A stretch of 64,000 nt of DNA from PALSA-505 sp036501145 (GCA_036501145.1 DASYAV010000039.1:1-64000), one strand, 5' to 3'; counted from the first letter of the stretch, positions 1 to 7,957 are shown. The notes: generated from the letters alone by a model not told the origin. Numbers and translations: made by a program.

Positions 1-105
1 CCAGTTGAAAATCGCACTGACAACACGGTAAGAGAGTCAACGAAGATCCCACCTGCGGTAACACGCCACCGTGAGGCAGTCAAGAATCTTGGGCAGCCGG
101 GCGTG

Positions 106-1473
106 TCACCACTCCCCGAACCCCTGCTCGGCTGCGAGGTACGCCACCGACGCGGCCGACAGGTCCGCCACAATCTCACCATCCTGCCGGTACGCCGTCA
201 CCCTCACGCCGTCCTGTAGCAGCGCAGCGCGCCGCTCAGGGCCGTCTAGCCGCGCCCACAGTTGGGCGATGGTCTCGCCAGTCTCCTGCTCCACGACACG
301 ATCCGGCTCGGTCGGCAACGCCAGTAGGCGGGCACGCTCAGCACGCAGTGCAGTGAACCGCTCGATTGCGTCGCCTGCGTCCAAGTCCAGTTCGTCAATA
401 TCGCGCTCCACTTCCGCTACCTCGTCCGCGTGGTCACTGCCCGGAATGATGTCACGCTTAATGACGGGCTGATTCAGCCGCGACATTTCACGGCTAACCC
501 ACGCGTCCATATCATCGACAGGAATCATGTTCCGGCACGTTGACGGTTGACGCGCCGTACCGTGGCACCGGTACCAGAACTTGCCGCGGCTATTCATCCG
601 GTACATGGGACCATTGCACCAATGACAGAACAAGGTACCGGCCAGCATGGCAGCATTAGGCGCTGTCGCTCCACGACGCGTAGGCGCATTATCAAGCTTG
701 TGTCGTACTTGACGGAACACGGCAGGCTCAATAATCCCCTGCACCTTCAACACCGTTTTACCGGCGCGATCCACGCGGCGACCCACATACACGGTATTGC
801 GGAGAATAGCGGAGACCGTCCTAGGGTTCCATATGACGGCACGCGACGGTTTAACGTCGCTCTCGTCAAGCCACTGACAGATACCCGTGAGTGTTTCACC
901 GCTCAAATAGCGGTCAAACATTTCACACACAATCGGCACCATCTCAGGCACCGGAGCGAGCGTCTTGTGATCCCCTTTAGCCGTCACCATGTAACCGAAC
1001 GGTGGCTTACCGACAAGGAAACCATTCGCTTTCAGCCATGCCTGAGTTTCGCGAGCGCGCTTAGTGATGGCCGCCAACTCATACTCAGCCAGCCGTGCCA
1101 GCACATCCCAAATGATCGGTGACGCAAGGTCGTCCGATTCGGGTGGCCACATCAACGGCGGCGACACGACAATGATTTTCTTGCCGCTGTCTTCCGCCCA
1201 GTCGCGCAGCTTCGACAGGTGACGTGCGTTCCTGCCGAGCCGATCCAGCGTCGCGGCCACAATCCCGTCAAACCCGGTGCCCTCCTGTAGCCACGGGCCG
1301 AGCTTCGGTCGCTCCCACGGGTCTGTGGAGCCGGATACGTCGGTGTCTGCGGCTGTGGCGACGATCGCATGACCGTGGACGCTGGCGTACCGGTTGGCTG
1401 CCTCATCCTGCTTGTCGAGCCCTGTAGCTGCGTCTCCGAGCCTTGATAGCCTCGCCGCTTGCAGTAGGTCCAT
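106..1473 (-). CDS. Large serine recombinase (phage-type integrase)
   Basis: A 455-residue large serine recombinase that would cut and rejoin att sites to integrate or excise a mobile element. The N-terminal resolvase domain starts with AARLSRLGD, whose Ser10 is the expected nucleophile, and continues with the DRLGRNARHL segment typical of the family. A recombinase domain follows (about residues 150-260), then a zinc ribbon with paired cysteines (CHWC near 286, later CHG and TCRN), and a C-terminal helical part. The size fits phiC31/Bxb1-type integrases. No Shine-Dalgarno is visible before the ATG, so translation may be leaderless. The gene lies only about 35 bases from the point where a host gene is broken, the usual place of an integrase at an att end. 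Base composition is less GC-rich than the flank, consistent with transfer. The function is confident; the target site is inferred. Confidence 0.93.
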   Translation of the reverse strand: MDLLQAARLSRLGDAATGLDKQDEAANRYASVHGHAIVATAADTDVSGSTDPWERPKLGPWLQEGTGFDGIVAATLDRLGRNARHLSKLRDWAEDSGKKIIVVSPPLMWPPESDDLASPIIWDVLARLAEYELAAITKRARETQAWLKANGFLVGKPPFGYMVTAKGDHKTLAPVPEMVPIVCEMFDRYLSGETLTGICQWLDESDVKPSRAVIWNPRTVSAILRNTVYVGRRVDRAGKTVLKVQGIIEPAVFRQVRHKLDNAPTRRGATAPNAAMLAGTLFCHWCNGPMYRMNSRGKFWYRCHGTARQPSTCRNMIPVDDMDAWVSREMSRLNQPVIKRDIIPGSDHADEVAEVERDIDELDLDAGDAIERFTALRAERARLLALPTEPDRVVEQETGETIAQLWARLDGPERRAALLQDGVRVTAYRQDGEIVADLSAASVAYLAAEQGFGEW

Positions 1474-1515
1474 GCACGTATGCTACATTGAACATCGGTG
1501 CTTACAACCCAGCAG
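1474..1515. other. Element/chromosome junction (putative hybrid att site)
   Basis: Reading the minus strand, a secreted-protein gene stays in good frame up to the codons for FNQLLG (ending near 1507) and then turns into CKHRCSM and a stop. The integrase start follows within about 35 bases. The simplest reading is that the serine integrase recombined inside this host gene and that the hybrid att site spans this region. The exact core dinucleotide cannot be set without the other end, which lies left of the window. Confidence 0.6.
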
Positions 1516-1707
1516 CTGGTTGAAGGTGGGGTCGGCCTGGTCGTTCAGGGTGGTGAAGGAGTAGCTGGTGCTCTGGGCGGCGGGCCTGGTCGCGGCGTGG
1601 GCCGCGGCCGGGAGCAGGCCGTAGGCACCGGCGCCGGCGGCGAGGGTGAGGCCCAGGGCGGCGACGCCACGGCGCAGGTGGCGGGCCCGGGAGGGATTGT
1701 GCTTCAT
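1483..1707 (-). pseudogene. 5' remnant of a secreted HAF-type protein gene, cut by integration
   Basis: The ATG at 1707 is preceded by a good ribosome site (AAAGGAA about 7 bases upstream). It opens a 74-residue frame with a twin-Arg-flanked, Ala-rich signal peptide ending AAAHAAT around residue 40. The mature part reads FTTLNDQADPTFNQLLG. From memory, this stretch opens a common actinobacterial secreted family (HAF/extracellular repeat proteins), where it continues with INxxGxIAGYFGSG. Here it is replaced by seven unrelated residues and a stop, so only the leader and about 27 mature residues remain. The missing 3' part should lie beyond the left end of the integrated element. A short secreted peptide may still be made, but no function is expected. 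Confidence 0.7.
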
Positions 1708-1839
1708 GACGATTCCTTTGGATCGATGGTGCTTGCTGAGGTTCTGCCGCTGGCCGAGCGGCCTGGTCAACGGGTACCGGTCACGTTGGTGATTGCAGTT
1801 TGCGGCCGGGCATGCGATCCGGACATCCGTGGTCAGCAC

Positions 1840-1978
1840 GGATCAGACACGGATTCACCACGCAATTGCCGCATTCTGGTGGATTGTTGTGCGCGAGCTC
1901 TGGGACAGCGGGGACGGCCGGGGCGGGACGTGGAACCGGCGGCGGGATGGCCGGGAAGGCGGACCGGGCGGGCGGACT
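1840..1978. other. Intergenic, no gene recognised
   Basis: This gap holds the upstream region of the interrupted secreted-protein gene and the 3' flank of the DksA-like gene. The AT-richer part (about 1790-1890) is the likely promoter of the former. No repeat or RNA gene was recognised. Confidence 0.4.
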
Positions 1979-2329
1979 TCAGCGGCGGGACGCACAGCGG
2001 ATGCAGGTGGTGGTCACCGGGCGGGCGGCCAGCCGGGCCGCGCCGACCGGCTGGCCGCACCCGGCGCACCGCCCGTAGCTGCCGTCGGCCAGCCGGGCCA
2101 GCGCCTCGTCGATCTGCGTGAGCCGCCGCCGGGCCTCGCCGAGCAGGGTGGCGATGTGCTGCCGTTCGAAGGCGACGGTCGCGCCCTCGGGATCGTGCTC
2201 GTCGTCGGTGCCGGCCACGCCGGACGCCTCGACGATGCCGCGGAACTCCCGCTCCAGGCCGTCCAGCCGGGCCAGCGTCTCCGCCCGGAGCGCGGCCAGC
2301 GCCTGCTGCGCGGCGTCGTGTTCTGCCAC
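1979..2329 (-). CDS. DksA/TraR-type C4 zinc-finger protein
   Basis: A 116-residue protein with an N-terminal antiparallel coiled-coil region (about residues 1-85, ending RLTQIDEALARLADGSYGRC) and a C-terminal four-cysteine zinc finger, CAGC and CIRC. The motif LxRLxDGSYGxCxxCG is the signature of the TraR/DksA family, whose members sit in the RNA polymerase secondary channel. The acidic loop between the coiled-coil helices (around VAGTDDEHDPEGA) is where DksA carries its functional Asp residues, but actinobacterial short forms differ and a ppGpp role is not shown. The gene follows the TetR gene after 9 bases, so the two may be co-transcribed. Family confident, role unknown. Confidence 0.85.
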   Translation of the reverse strand: MAEHDAAQQALAALRAETLARLDGLEREFRGIVEASGVAGTDDEHDPEGATVAFERQHIATLLGEARRRLTQIDEALARLADGSYGRCAGCGQPVGAARLAARPVTTTCIRCASRR

Positions 2330-2338
2330 CGTTCCTGG

Positions 2339-3016
2339 TTACCAGGCCCGGCCCGCGGCGCGATCAGCCGGGGGCGGGGTCTCACCCGCGCCCGCGGGCT
2401 GGGCGCCGTCCCGGACGAAGGTCCGCACGAGCAGCGCGGAGAGCTGCCTGGCGTAGCTGCGGGTGGACCAGCCGCAGTCCACGAGCAAGGCCCGGATCAG
2501 CGCCGAGGACATCAGCGCCCACAGCATGTCGGTCGCCGTGGCCGGGGTCCACGACGGCGCCAGCACCCCCTCGTCGTGCAGCCAGCCCACCAGCCGGCGG
2601 CATGCCGCGCGCTGGTCGGCGATGACCGTGGCGCGATGCGCGGCGGCATCCGGGTCGCTCGCCCGTTCGCACTCGGCGGCGAGATCGACGTCCATGATGT
2701 GCGGGTGGAAACGGGCTAGGTGGCGCGCCCACTCCTGCAGCGCCGCGACCGGGCCGGGTGCCCGCCACACCCGCCGCAGCGACGCCGCCAGCTGCTCGCG
2801 GTCGCTCACGTAGTCGAACAGCGCGGCGAGCAGGTCCGCTTTGGTGGCGAAGTGCAGGTAGACGGCACGCCGGGTGACGCCGGCCCGGTCGGCCACGGCC
2901 GCCATCGTGGTCGCGGCGAAACCGCGCTCGGCGATCAGCTCGCGGGCCGCGTCGAGCACGGCCGCACGGGTCCGCCGGCTACGCGCGTTCTCCGGCTGTG
3001 TGATCGGGTTCGGCAC
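2339..3016 (-). CDS. TetR/AcrR family transcriptional regulator
   Basis: A 225-residue TetR-family repressor. The helix-turn-helix is clear near the N-terminus: RAAVLDAARELIAERGF followed by TTMAAVADRAGVTRRAVYLHF and KADLL. The C-terminal ligand domain is helical and not assignable to a known inducer. I place the start at GTG 3016 because GGAGGGG lies 5-8 bases before it; the open frame runs further upstream but crosses the operator-like palindrome at 3051-3070. The gene is divergent from the NAT/P450 side, so it probably represses itself and the rightward genes. It is followed closely by the DksA-like gene. Confidence 0.88.
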   Translation of the reverse strand: MPNPITQPENARSRRTRAAVLDAARELIAERGFAATTMAAVADRAGVTRRAVYLHFATKADLLAALFDYVSDREQLAASLRRVWRAPGPVAALQEWARHLARFHPHIMDVDLAAECERASDPDAAAHRATVIADQRAACRRLVGWLHDEGVLAPSWTPATATDMLWALMSSALIRALLVDCGWSTRSYARQLSALLVRTFVRDGAQPAGAGETPPPADRAAGRAW

Positions 3017-3050
3017 AACACCCCCTCCCCGCGGAATAACGTACCAGCGC

Positions 3051-3070
3051 GTGTAGTTTAGTAAGTACAC
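3051..3070. promoter_or_regulatory. Probable TetR operator
   Basis: Imperfect 20-base palindrome GTGTA-N10-TACAC (7 of 10 positions pair), with a further GCGTGTAGTT direct repeat just right of it (3074-3083). It sits in the short AT-rich gap between the divergent TetR gene and the ATG at 3106. Position and shape fit autoregulation by the TetR protein. Confidence 0.55.
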
Positions 3071-3105
3071 ACAGCGTGTAGTTCGGATACCCGGGAAGGA
3101 AGACC

Positions 3106-3352
3106 ATGACCCGGATAGCGATCATCGCCGGCAGCCGGCTGCGTGGCGGCCGGAGTCGGCGCGGTGCGGGTCGCCGGCCTGGCCGCGGATGTCTGCGTGG
3201 CGGCCACCGCCCGGGACGCCCGGCGCCTCGGCTACCAGGTCAGCCTGGATCTGGGGGCGACCGCGTTCGTGCACGCGCATCCCGGCGGTGACCAGGCCGC
3301 GCTGGGCGAACACGTGGCCGCCGGGGTCACGCTGACCCGGAGCCGGCCATGA
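3106..3352 (+). pseudogene. Deletion scar: FMN-reductase start joined to a cysteine-hydrolase 3' end
   Basis: An ATG with the Shine-Dalgarno GGAAGGA opens MTRIAIIAGSR, the usual N-terminus of NADPH-dependent FMN reductases. It then loses sense after about 12 residues. In another frame (from 3143) the sequence encodes about 60 residues resembling the C-terminus of isochorismatase-like cysteine hydrolases: VRVAGLAADVCVAATARDA, including the catalytic-type Cys in DVCV, then LGYQVSLDLGATAFVH. Two unrelated gene ends therefore seem to be fused out of frame by a deletion. The stop overlaps the start of the downstream acetyltransferase gene. Confidence 0.6.
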
Positions 3353-4320
3353 TGTCCGGAGGCATGACGGACGGGACGATGGCGGGCGGTGCGATGGCGG
3401 GCGGTGCGATGACCGGCGGTGCGATGACCGGCTGTGCGATGACCGGCGGAACGGCGGCGGGCGGTACCGGGGACGAATGGCGGGCCGGCCTTCTGGACCT
3501 GGATGCCTACCTGACCCGGGTTGGGTTCGCCGGCGCCCTGGAGCCCACCTGGGCGACGCTGGCCGCCCTGCACCGGGCGCACGTGGCCGCGATCCCGTTC
3601 GAGAACCTCGACGTGTTCCTCGGCCGCGGCGTCCGGGTCGACCTGGGAAGCGTGCAGGCGAAGCTGGTGGCCGGCCGCCGCGGCGGGTACTGCTACGAGC
3701 ACGGGGTGCTGTTCGCCGCGGTGCTGGAGCGGATCGGCTACCAGGTGGACCGGCTGCTGGCGCGGATCGGGTACAAGCCGCGCTTCTCCCGGCCGCGCAC
3801 CCACATGACCCTGCACGTGACCGGCCGCGACGGGCAGTGGCTGGCCGATGTCGGTTTCGGCGCCGGGCTGCTCGAGCCACTGCCCTGGGATGCCAGCGGG
3901 CGGGCACACACGCAGGGCGGGTGGACATACCGGATCGCTGAGCCCGAGGCGGGCACCTGGGTCACCCAGCAAGCCAGCGGCGGCAAGTGGCTGGACCTGT
4001 ACACGATCGTCGCGGAGCCGCAGCACGCGTCCGACGTCGATATGTCCAACTACTTCACCTCGACGCACCCGCGCTCGCCGTTCACCGGGCACGCCATCGT
4101 CATGCGCAAGACCGCCGATGTGCAGCACCGGCTGCGGGACCGCGACCTCACGACGATCTGGCCGGACGGCACCAGCACCGAGCGGGCGCTGGCCGACGCG
4201 GAGATCATCGCCGCGCTGCGCGAGATGTTCGGTCTTCCGCTGACCGGCGAGGAGGTTGCGCGGGTGCTCGCCACTCTGCCGCCGCTGGTCACCAGCCCCA
4301 GCGCCGGGCTGGCCCGGTAG
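3349..4320 (+). CDS. nat: Arylamine N-acetyltransferase (NAT)
   Basis: Transfers an acetyl group from acetyl-CoA to arylamines or hydrazines through a Cys-His-Asp triad. All three are visible: RGGYCYEHG (Cys), RTHMTLHV (His) and WLADVGFG (Asp). The core IPFENLDVFLGR and the C-terminal FTSTHPRSPF fit the family, whose usual length is about 280 residues. This protein has 323, because an N-terminal Met/Gly/Ala-rich leader of about 40 residues is added, coded by 15-base tandem repeats at about 3379-3449; the true start could be one of several in-frame ATGs there. The first ATG overlaps the stop of the preceding scar. In actinomycetes NATs can serve xenobiotic metabolism or, rarely, amide closure in biosynthesis; the adjacent P450 makes either possible. 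Confidence 0.93.
   Translation: MMSGGMTDGTMAGGAMAGGAMTGGAMTGCAMTGGTAAGGTGDEWRAGLLDLDAYLTRVGFAGALEPTWATLAALHRAHVAAIPFENLDVFLGRGVRVDLGSVQAKLVAGRRGGYCYEHGVLFAAVLERIGYQVDRLLARIGYKPRFSRPRTHMTLHVTGRDGQWLADVGFGAGLLEPLPWDASGRAHTQGGWTYRIAEPEAGTWVTQQASGGKWLDLYTIVAEPQHASDVDMSNYFTSTHPRSPFTGHAIVMRKTADVQHRLRDRDLTTIWPDGTSTERALADAEIIAALREMFGLPLTGEEVARVLATLPPLVTSPSAGLAR
3379..3449 (+). repeat. 15-base tandem repeats inside the NAT start region
   Basis: About four to five copies of a unit close to GCGATGACCGGCGGT, each carrying an in-frame ATG. The encoded leader repeats AMTGG/AMAGG and is absent from typical NATs. Copy number may vary between strains. Confidence 0.75.
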
Positions 4321-4411
4321 CGCCGAACCCGGCGGCGGCCGCTTCCCACGCCGCGGCCGCGGTGGCAGACTCCGAGAAACGATCCTCCCCGCGTGATTCG
4401 AGGGAGGCGGG

Positions 4412-5664
4412 ATGCCAACCACCGACGCCGCGCCGGGCTGCCCCGTACGCGAGGGATTCGACCCGCTGTCCGAGCATTACCTGGCCGATCCGTACGCGGT
4501 GCTGGCCGGCTGCCGACGGCCGGCGAGCCGGTGTTCTACGCGCCCTCGATCGGCTACTACGTGGTCACCAGGTATGCGGAGATCGAGCAGGTGTTCCGCG
4601 ACCCGCAGACCTACTCGGCCGCGGTGGCGCAGGCCCCGCTGGCTCCGCTGGTGCCCGAGGCGCAGCAGATCCTGCTGGCCGGCGGGCACAAACCGCAGCC
4701 GTCGATGGTCAGCCTGGACGAGCCCGAGCACGCGCGGCTGCGCCGTCCCGCCGCGCGCGCGTTCAGCGTGAAGCGGGTCAACGCGATGCGGCCGGCCATC
4801 GAGTCGACCACCACCGAGCTGCTGGACGCGGTGGCCGGCCAGCCGGAATTCGACCTGGTCGGCTCGCTGGCCTTCCCGTTGCCCGCCTACATGGTGTTCG
4901 CCCTGATGGGCGTGCCCGAGGCGGACTACCCGCAGCTGAAACTGTGGTGCGGCTACCGGGCCGCGCTGTCCTGGGGGCGGCCGGCTGCCGCGGACCAGGT
5001 CGAGATCGCGACCAACATCGCCGCCTACCGCCGCTACCTGCGGAGCCTGGTGGACGCCAAGGCGGTCGCTCCCGGCGACGACCTGACCAGCGACCTGCTG
5101 GCCATCCACGCCGAGGACCCGGCCCGGCTGACCCTGGACGAGATCGCCTCGATCCTGTTCTCGCTGTCGTTCGCCGGGCACGAGACCACGACCGGGCTGA
5201 TCGGCAACACCGTCCGCCGGCTGCTCGAGGAACCGGAGCGCTGGGACGAAGCGGCCGCCGACCCCGGGCTGATCCCCGCGGCGGTGGACGAGACGCTCCG
5301 GTATGACCCGTCGGTGCCGGTGTGGCGGCGGGTCAGCACCCGCCGAGTCAGGCTCGGCGGGATCGACCTGCCCGCCGGGGCACGGCTGTTCCTGTGGCTG
5401 GCCGCGGCGGGCCGGGACGCCTCGGTGTTTCCCGACGCGGACCGGTTCGACCCACGGCGGAGCGGTGCCGCCGAGCACCTGGCGTTCGGTAAGGGCCTGC
5501 ACTACTGCCTGGGCGCCAGTCTCGGCAAACTGGAGACGCGCGTCGCCGTGACGCACCTGGCCCGGCGCTACCCGCGGCTACGGCTGGTCCCTGGGCAGCG
5601 GCTCAGCTTCCACCCCAACATCTCCTTCCGCGGCCCGCAAACCCTCCTGGTCCGTGCGGCGTGA
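4412..5664 (+). CDS. Cytochrome P450, reading frame broken near the N-terminus
   Basis: A soluble bacterial P450 monooxygenase. The I-helix oxygen-activation motif AGHETTTG, the K-helix ExxR in DETLRYDPSVPVWRR, and the heme-thiolate loop FGKGLHYCLGASLGKLE are intact, and total length would be about 417 residues. The natural N-terminus, MPTTDAAPGCPVREGFDPLS, starts at 4412 with the RBS GGGAGGCGGG. This frame holds to VLAG near 4512; the sequence then makes sense only in the next frame (LPTAGEPVFYAPSIGYYVV). One base seems to be missing around 4510-4515. The alternative start at 4393 gives a nonsense N-terminus. It is either a pseudogene or a sequence error. Substrate unknown; redox partners are not encoded nearby. 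Confidence 0.85.
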
Positions 5665-5742
5665 GGCCGCTTTCCTGGACGGCTGCGCCGCGATGGCCCG
5701 GCATAGATCCCGCAGCGGCGCGATCCGTGCTCTGATGATGGC

Positions 5743-5988
5743 GTGAGCGAACTCCGGCACCGGCACCCGGATCAGGTGACGGCCCAGGCGGCTGACGCGC
5801 CGCGCCAGCCGGACCCGGATAGCCGACGCGGCCGTCCTGACCTCGGGCGGGTGGCAGACGCACGCGCGGCCCGTGATGGCGTGACCCGTTACGACGCGGA
5901 CGCGGAGTTCAAGCGCCCGGTGCCCAAGCCCGAAGGCTACCTGCCGGACGACACGGGAGGCGGGGGCCGCCCGAGTCGCGCTGCGTGA
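5743..5988 (+). pseudogene. N-terminal segment of the calpain-like protein, in a shifted frame
   Basis: GTG 5743 opens a hydrophilic, Asp/Arg-rich frame ending VTRYDADAEFKRPVPKPEGYLPDD, then enters Gly/Arg-rich nonsense and stops at 5988. In the +1 frame, coding-like sequence starts at about 5951 (TREAGAARVALRDRGVEQA) and runs without a stop into the calpain-like gene at 6119. One extra base in the G-rich stretch near 5945-5965 would explain this, giving a single protein of about 424 residues. It could instead be a separate 81-residue peptide. Confidence 0.5.
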
Positions 5989-6118
5989 TCGTGGCGTCGA
6001 GCAAGCCCGGGATACGGGGGCCGAGGACCCATACCCTCACCGAGGCGACGCCGGGAAGAACGGCTGGACGGAGCGCCCAGGCCCGGTCGAGGGGGATCGT
6101 GCCGAGGCGCTCCGGGCC

Positions 6119-7015
6119 GTGGTCGACCGCCCGCCGTTCCACGACGCCACCGACAAGCGCCCGCCGGACCGCTATGGCGATCCGCTCACCGGCCCGGACG
6201 GCGCCCGGACTCCCTGCTTCGACGGCCCGCCACGCCGCGAGCAGACGCGCCAGGGATGGGCGGGCGACTGTGGGATCATCGCCGCACTCGGCGCGGTGGC
6301 CGCGCACCGGCCCGAGGACATATCCGACCGGATCCGCACGCGAGAGGACGGCTCCTACGAGGTCACGCTCAGCGAGGCAATGCGTTCCGGCGGCATCACC
6401 GAGCCGACCGGCCGGGATGTAAAGCTCGGTGTGACCCCCGAACTCCCCGTGCACGACGAGGATCCTGACACCCCGGCCTGCGCCCAGACACAGGACGGAG
6501 CCGCGTGGGTCGCGGTCATGGAAAAGGCATTCGCGGGTGTGGACCAGACATGGACGGCCGAACGCCGGACCTGGTGGGAGCATGACTGGGACAAGCTGTG
6601 TGCCCAGGACCGGGCAGCGAACAGGGCGCACTCGCGATCGGGCCCGGCCCCGGACGGGTATGTGCGGATGCACCAGGGCACCACGCCCTGGGAGCGAGCC
6701 GAGGCACTCACCCAGCTCACCGGTCAGCACGCGGTTGTGTGCGAGTTCCCGGAGGGGAATGAGGAATGGCGGATCAACCGGATCATCCGAGCTCAGCTCG
6801 ACGACGGCAAGCCCGTTCTGGTCAGTTCCCGGTCGGAGGCACGCGAAGGGGAGAGGTTGCCGAGCAACCTGGAGCCCGGGCACGTGTATGAGGTAAGCGG
6901 AATCGAGAAGGGAAGGATTCTTCTCAGGAACCCGTGGAACGAGAAGCATCCCGAGCCGATGGAGACGGACGAGTTCGCCCGCAACATGAGCAGCTACTAT
7001 TCGACCCTGATGTGA
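6119..7015 (+). CDS. Calpain-like (C2-type) cysteine protease domain, probable orphan toxin C-terminus
   Basis: 298 residues from GTG 6119, though in-frame coding extends back to about 5951. The fold is marked by QGWAGDCGIIAALGAVA (calpain-type catalytic Cys), GHVYEVSGIEKG (catalytic His) and ILLRNPWN (catalytic Asn). The lead-in DRYGDPLTGPDGARTPCFDG and the order of motifs resemble calpain-like C-terminal domains I recall from actinobacterial polymorphic toxins. No signal peptide, WXG100 or repeat region is present, so this looks like an orphan toxin tip rather than a secreted full toxin. Two small genes follow: the first after 10 bases with its own RBS, a layout that suits immunity or accessory partners. 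The domain call is good; the toxin role is inference. Confidence 0.72.
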   Translation: MVDRPPFHDATDKRPPDRYGDPLTGPDGARTPCFDGPPRREQTRQGWAGDCGIIAALGAVAAHRPEDISDRIRTREDGSYEVTLSEAMRSGGITEPTGRDVKLGVTPELPVHDEDPDTPACAQTQDGAAWVAVMEKAFAGVDQTWTAERRTWWEHDWDKLCAQDRAANRAHSRSGPAPDGYVRMHQGTTPWERAEALTQLTGQHAVVCEFPEGNEEWRINRIIRAQLDDGKPVLVSSRSEAREGERLPSNLEPGHVYEVSGIEKGRILLRNPWNEKHPEPMETDEFARNMSSYYSTLM

Positions 7016-7025
7016 GGAGCCGCTG

Positions 7026-7289
7026 ATGGAATCCAGTGTGCAGATCCACGTGGGGGGCGGCACCGTGCGCCGTTACAAAGGACTCAGCTTTGGTGGGTTT
7101 CACAGATCCCCCGCGCAAGACGGGGAGCCGGCCCGTGTCACCATCTCGGTGTGGGATAAGACAACGAGTGCACACGACTTCGAGCTGAGCGTGGGCGAGA
7201 GCCTCGAGTTCTCAGGGCAGAGCTGGCGGCTGGACGAGATCGACGACAGTTCCCATCGCTGGTACGCCACCCTCACCCGCGTCGTCTGA
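7026..7289 (+). CDS. Small beta-rich protein, DUF6406-like
   Basis: 87 residues, started by ATG 7026 with GAGGAG six bases upstream and only 10 bases after the calpain-like gene, so almost surely co-translated with it. The pattern GLSFGGFHRSPAQ, ARVTISVWDKTTSAHDFELSVGESLEFSGQSWRLDEI resembles the small actinobacterial family I remember as DUF6406, of unknown function. No signal peptide, cysteine or membrane segment. It could be an immunity or accessory protein for the upstream protease, but that rests on position only. Confidence 0.7.
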   Translation: MESSVQIHVGGGTVRRYKGLSFGGFHRSPAQDGEPARVTISVWDKTTSAHDFELSVGESLEFSGQSWRLDEIDDSSHRWYATLTRVV

Positions 7290-7349
7290 CGGGATCGAGG
7301 GCACCTCGGCACACTGGACGCCATTGATGCTCGTGCAGAACCCGAAGGC

Positions 7350-7616
7350 GTGATGGCGATGACCGAAACCGAGCTGGCGACGCTGACGGCGGGGCTGCCT
7401 GAACGGTTCGCTGACCGTCTGCCCGCGCCCGAACTGGACGGCCTGCGCTCAATGGCCCGCAGTGGAGAGTGGGACGAACTGCTCGACCTGCTGGTGCAGG
7501 CGCTCCGGCAAACCCAGGCGCCGGTGAGCGGCGAAGAACGCGACCAACTGAGAGCCGCCTTCACCGGCTGGGGAATGCCCACCGGCATCTTGGCGAGCCT
7601 GAACGTCAACCGATGA
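7350..7616 (+). CDS. Small acidic helical protein, possible immunity protein
   Basis: 88 residues, acidic and helical: TETELATLTAGLPERF, LDGLRSMARSGEWDELLDLLVQAL, SGEERDQLRAAFTGWGMP. The final part (S/T-x-E-ERDxLxxxLxxxGxP) recalls small immunity proteins of the MafI/contact-inhibition type, but I cannot name a family firmly. A start at the second or third Met is possible (ATG 7350, 7353, 7359). It lies 60 bases after the DUF6406-like gene on the same strand and is the last gene of the rightward group. Confidence 0.55.
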   Translation: MMAMTETELATLTAGLPERFADRLPAPELDGLRSMARSGEWDELLDLLVQALRQTQAPVSGEERDQLRAAFTGWGMPTGILASLNVNR

Positions 7617-7678
7617 CGACCGGCGAGCCAACGGTCGGGATGAACGACCGCCAGCGAGCGGCTTCAGCCGGGAAACGG

Positions 7679-7957
7679 TTAGTCATCAGCCGGCGCCATA
7701 TCTGATTCAGCCTTGATGGCGTCAAGCGCATCGCTGACGTGTCGATCCTCGTGCTGTTGAGCGAGGGGCAGGTGGCCGTTAGAGAACCAGACTGCGTTGG
7801 AGGGGTGGCCGCTGCGGCCGGTGTCTGCGAGCACCTGGGCCGGGGCCATCTTCTCCGCTTTGGTCTCGCCGAAATAGACAAGAGTGAAGTAATCCCTGCC
7901 GTCGTCGGGTACGTCGCCAAGCGTCAGGTGACAGACAAAACAGTCCGGCGGCCTCAA
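7679..7957 (-). CDS. Small conserved-looking protein coupled to DUF397 gene
   Basis: A 92-residue protein that I start at TTG 7957, which overlaps the stop of the DUF397 gene (TTGA). The translated start RPPDCFVCHLTLGDVPDDGRDYFTLVYFGE is compact, with two Cys three apart; the rest (NAVWFSNGHLPLAQQHEDRHVSDALDAIKAE) is helical. No upstream ATG/GTG in this frame gives a sensible start. Not assigned to a family. The overlap implies translational coupling, so it probably acts with the DUF397 protein. Confidence 0.6.
   Translation of the reverse strand: MRPPDCFVCHLTLGDVPDDGRDYFTLVYFGETKAEKMAPAQVLADTGRSGHPSNAVWFSNGHLPLAQQHEDRHVSDALDAIKAESDMAPADD

Noticed and set aside
1..105. Search for a second att arm: CCAGTTGAA at the left edge resembles GCTGGTTGAA at 1513
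   Set aside because: The match is only about nine bases and the surrounding sequence differs; the element must extend left of the window.
5985..6422. 145-codon frame overlapping the calpain-like gene
   Set aside because: Arg/Thr/Ser-rich shadow; the calpain motifs lie in the 6119 frame.
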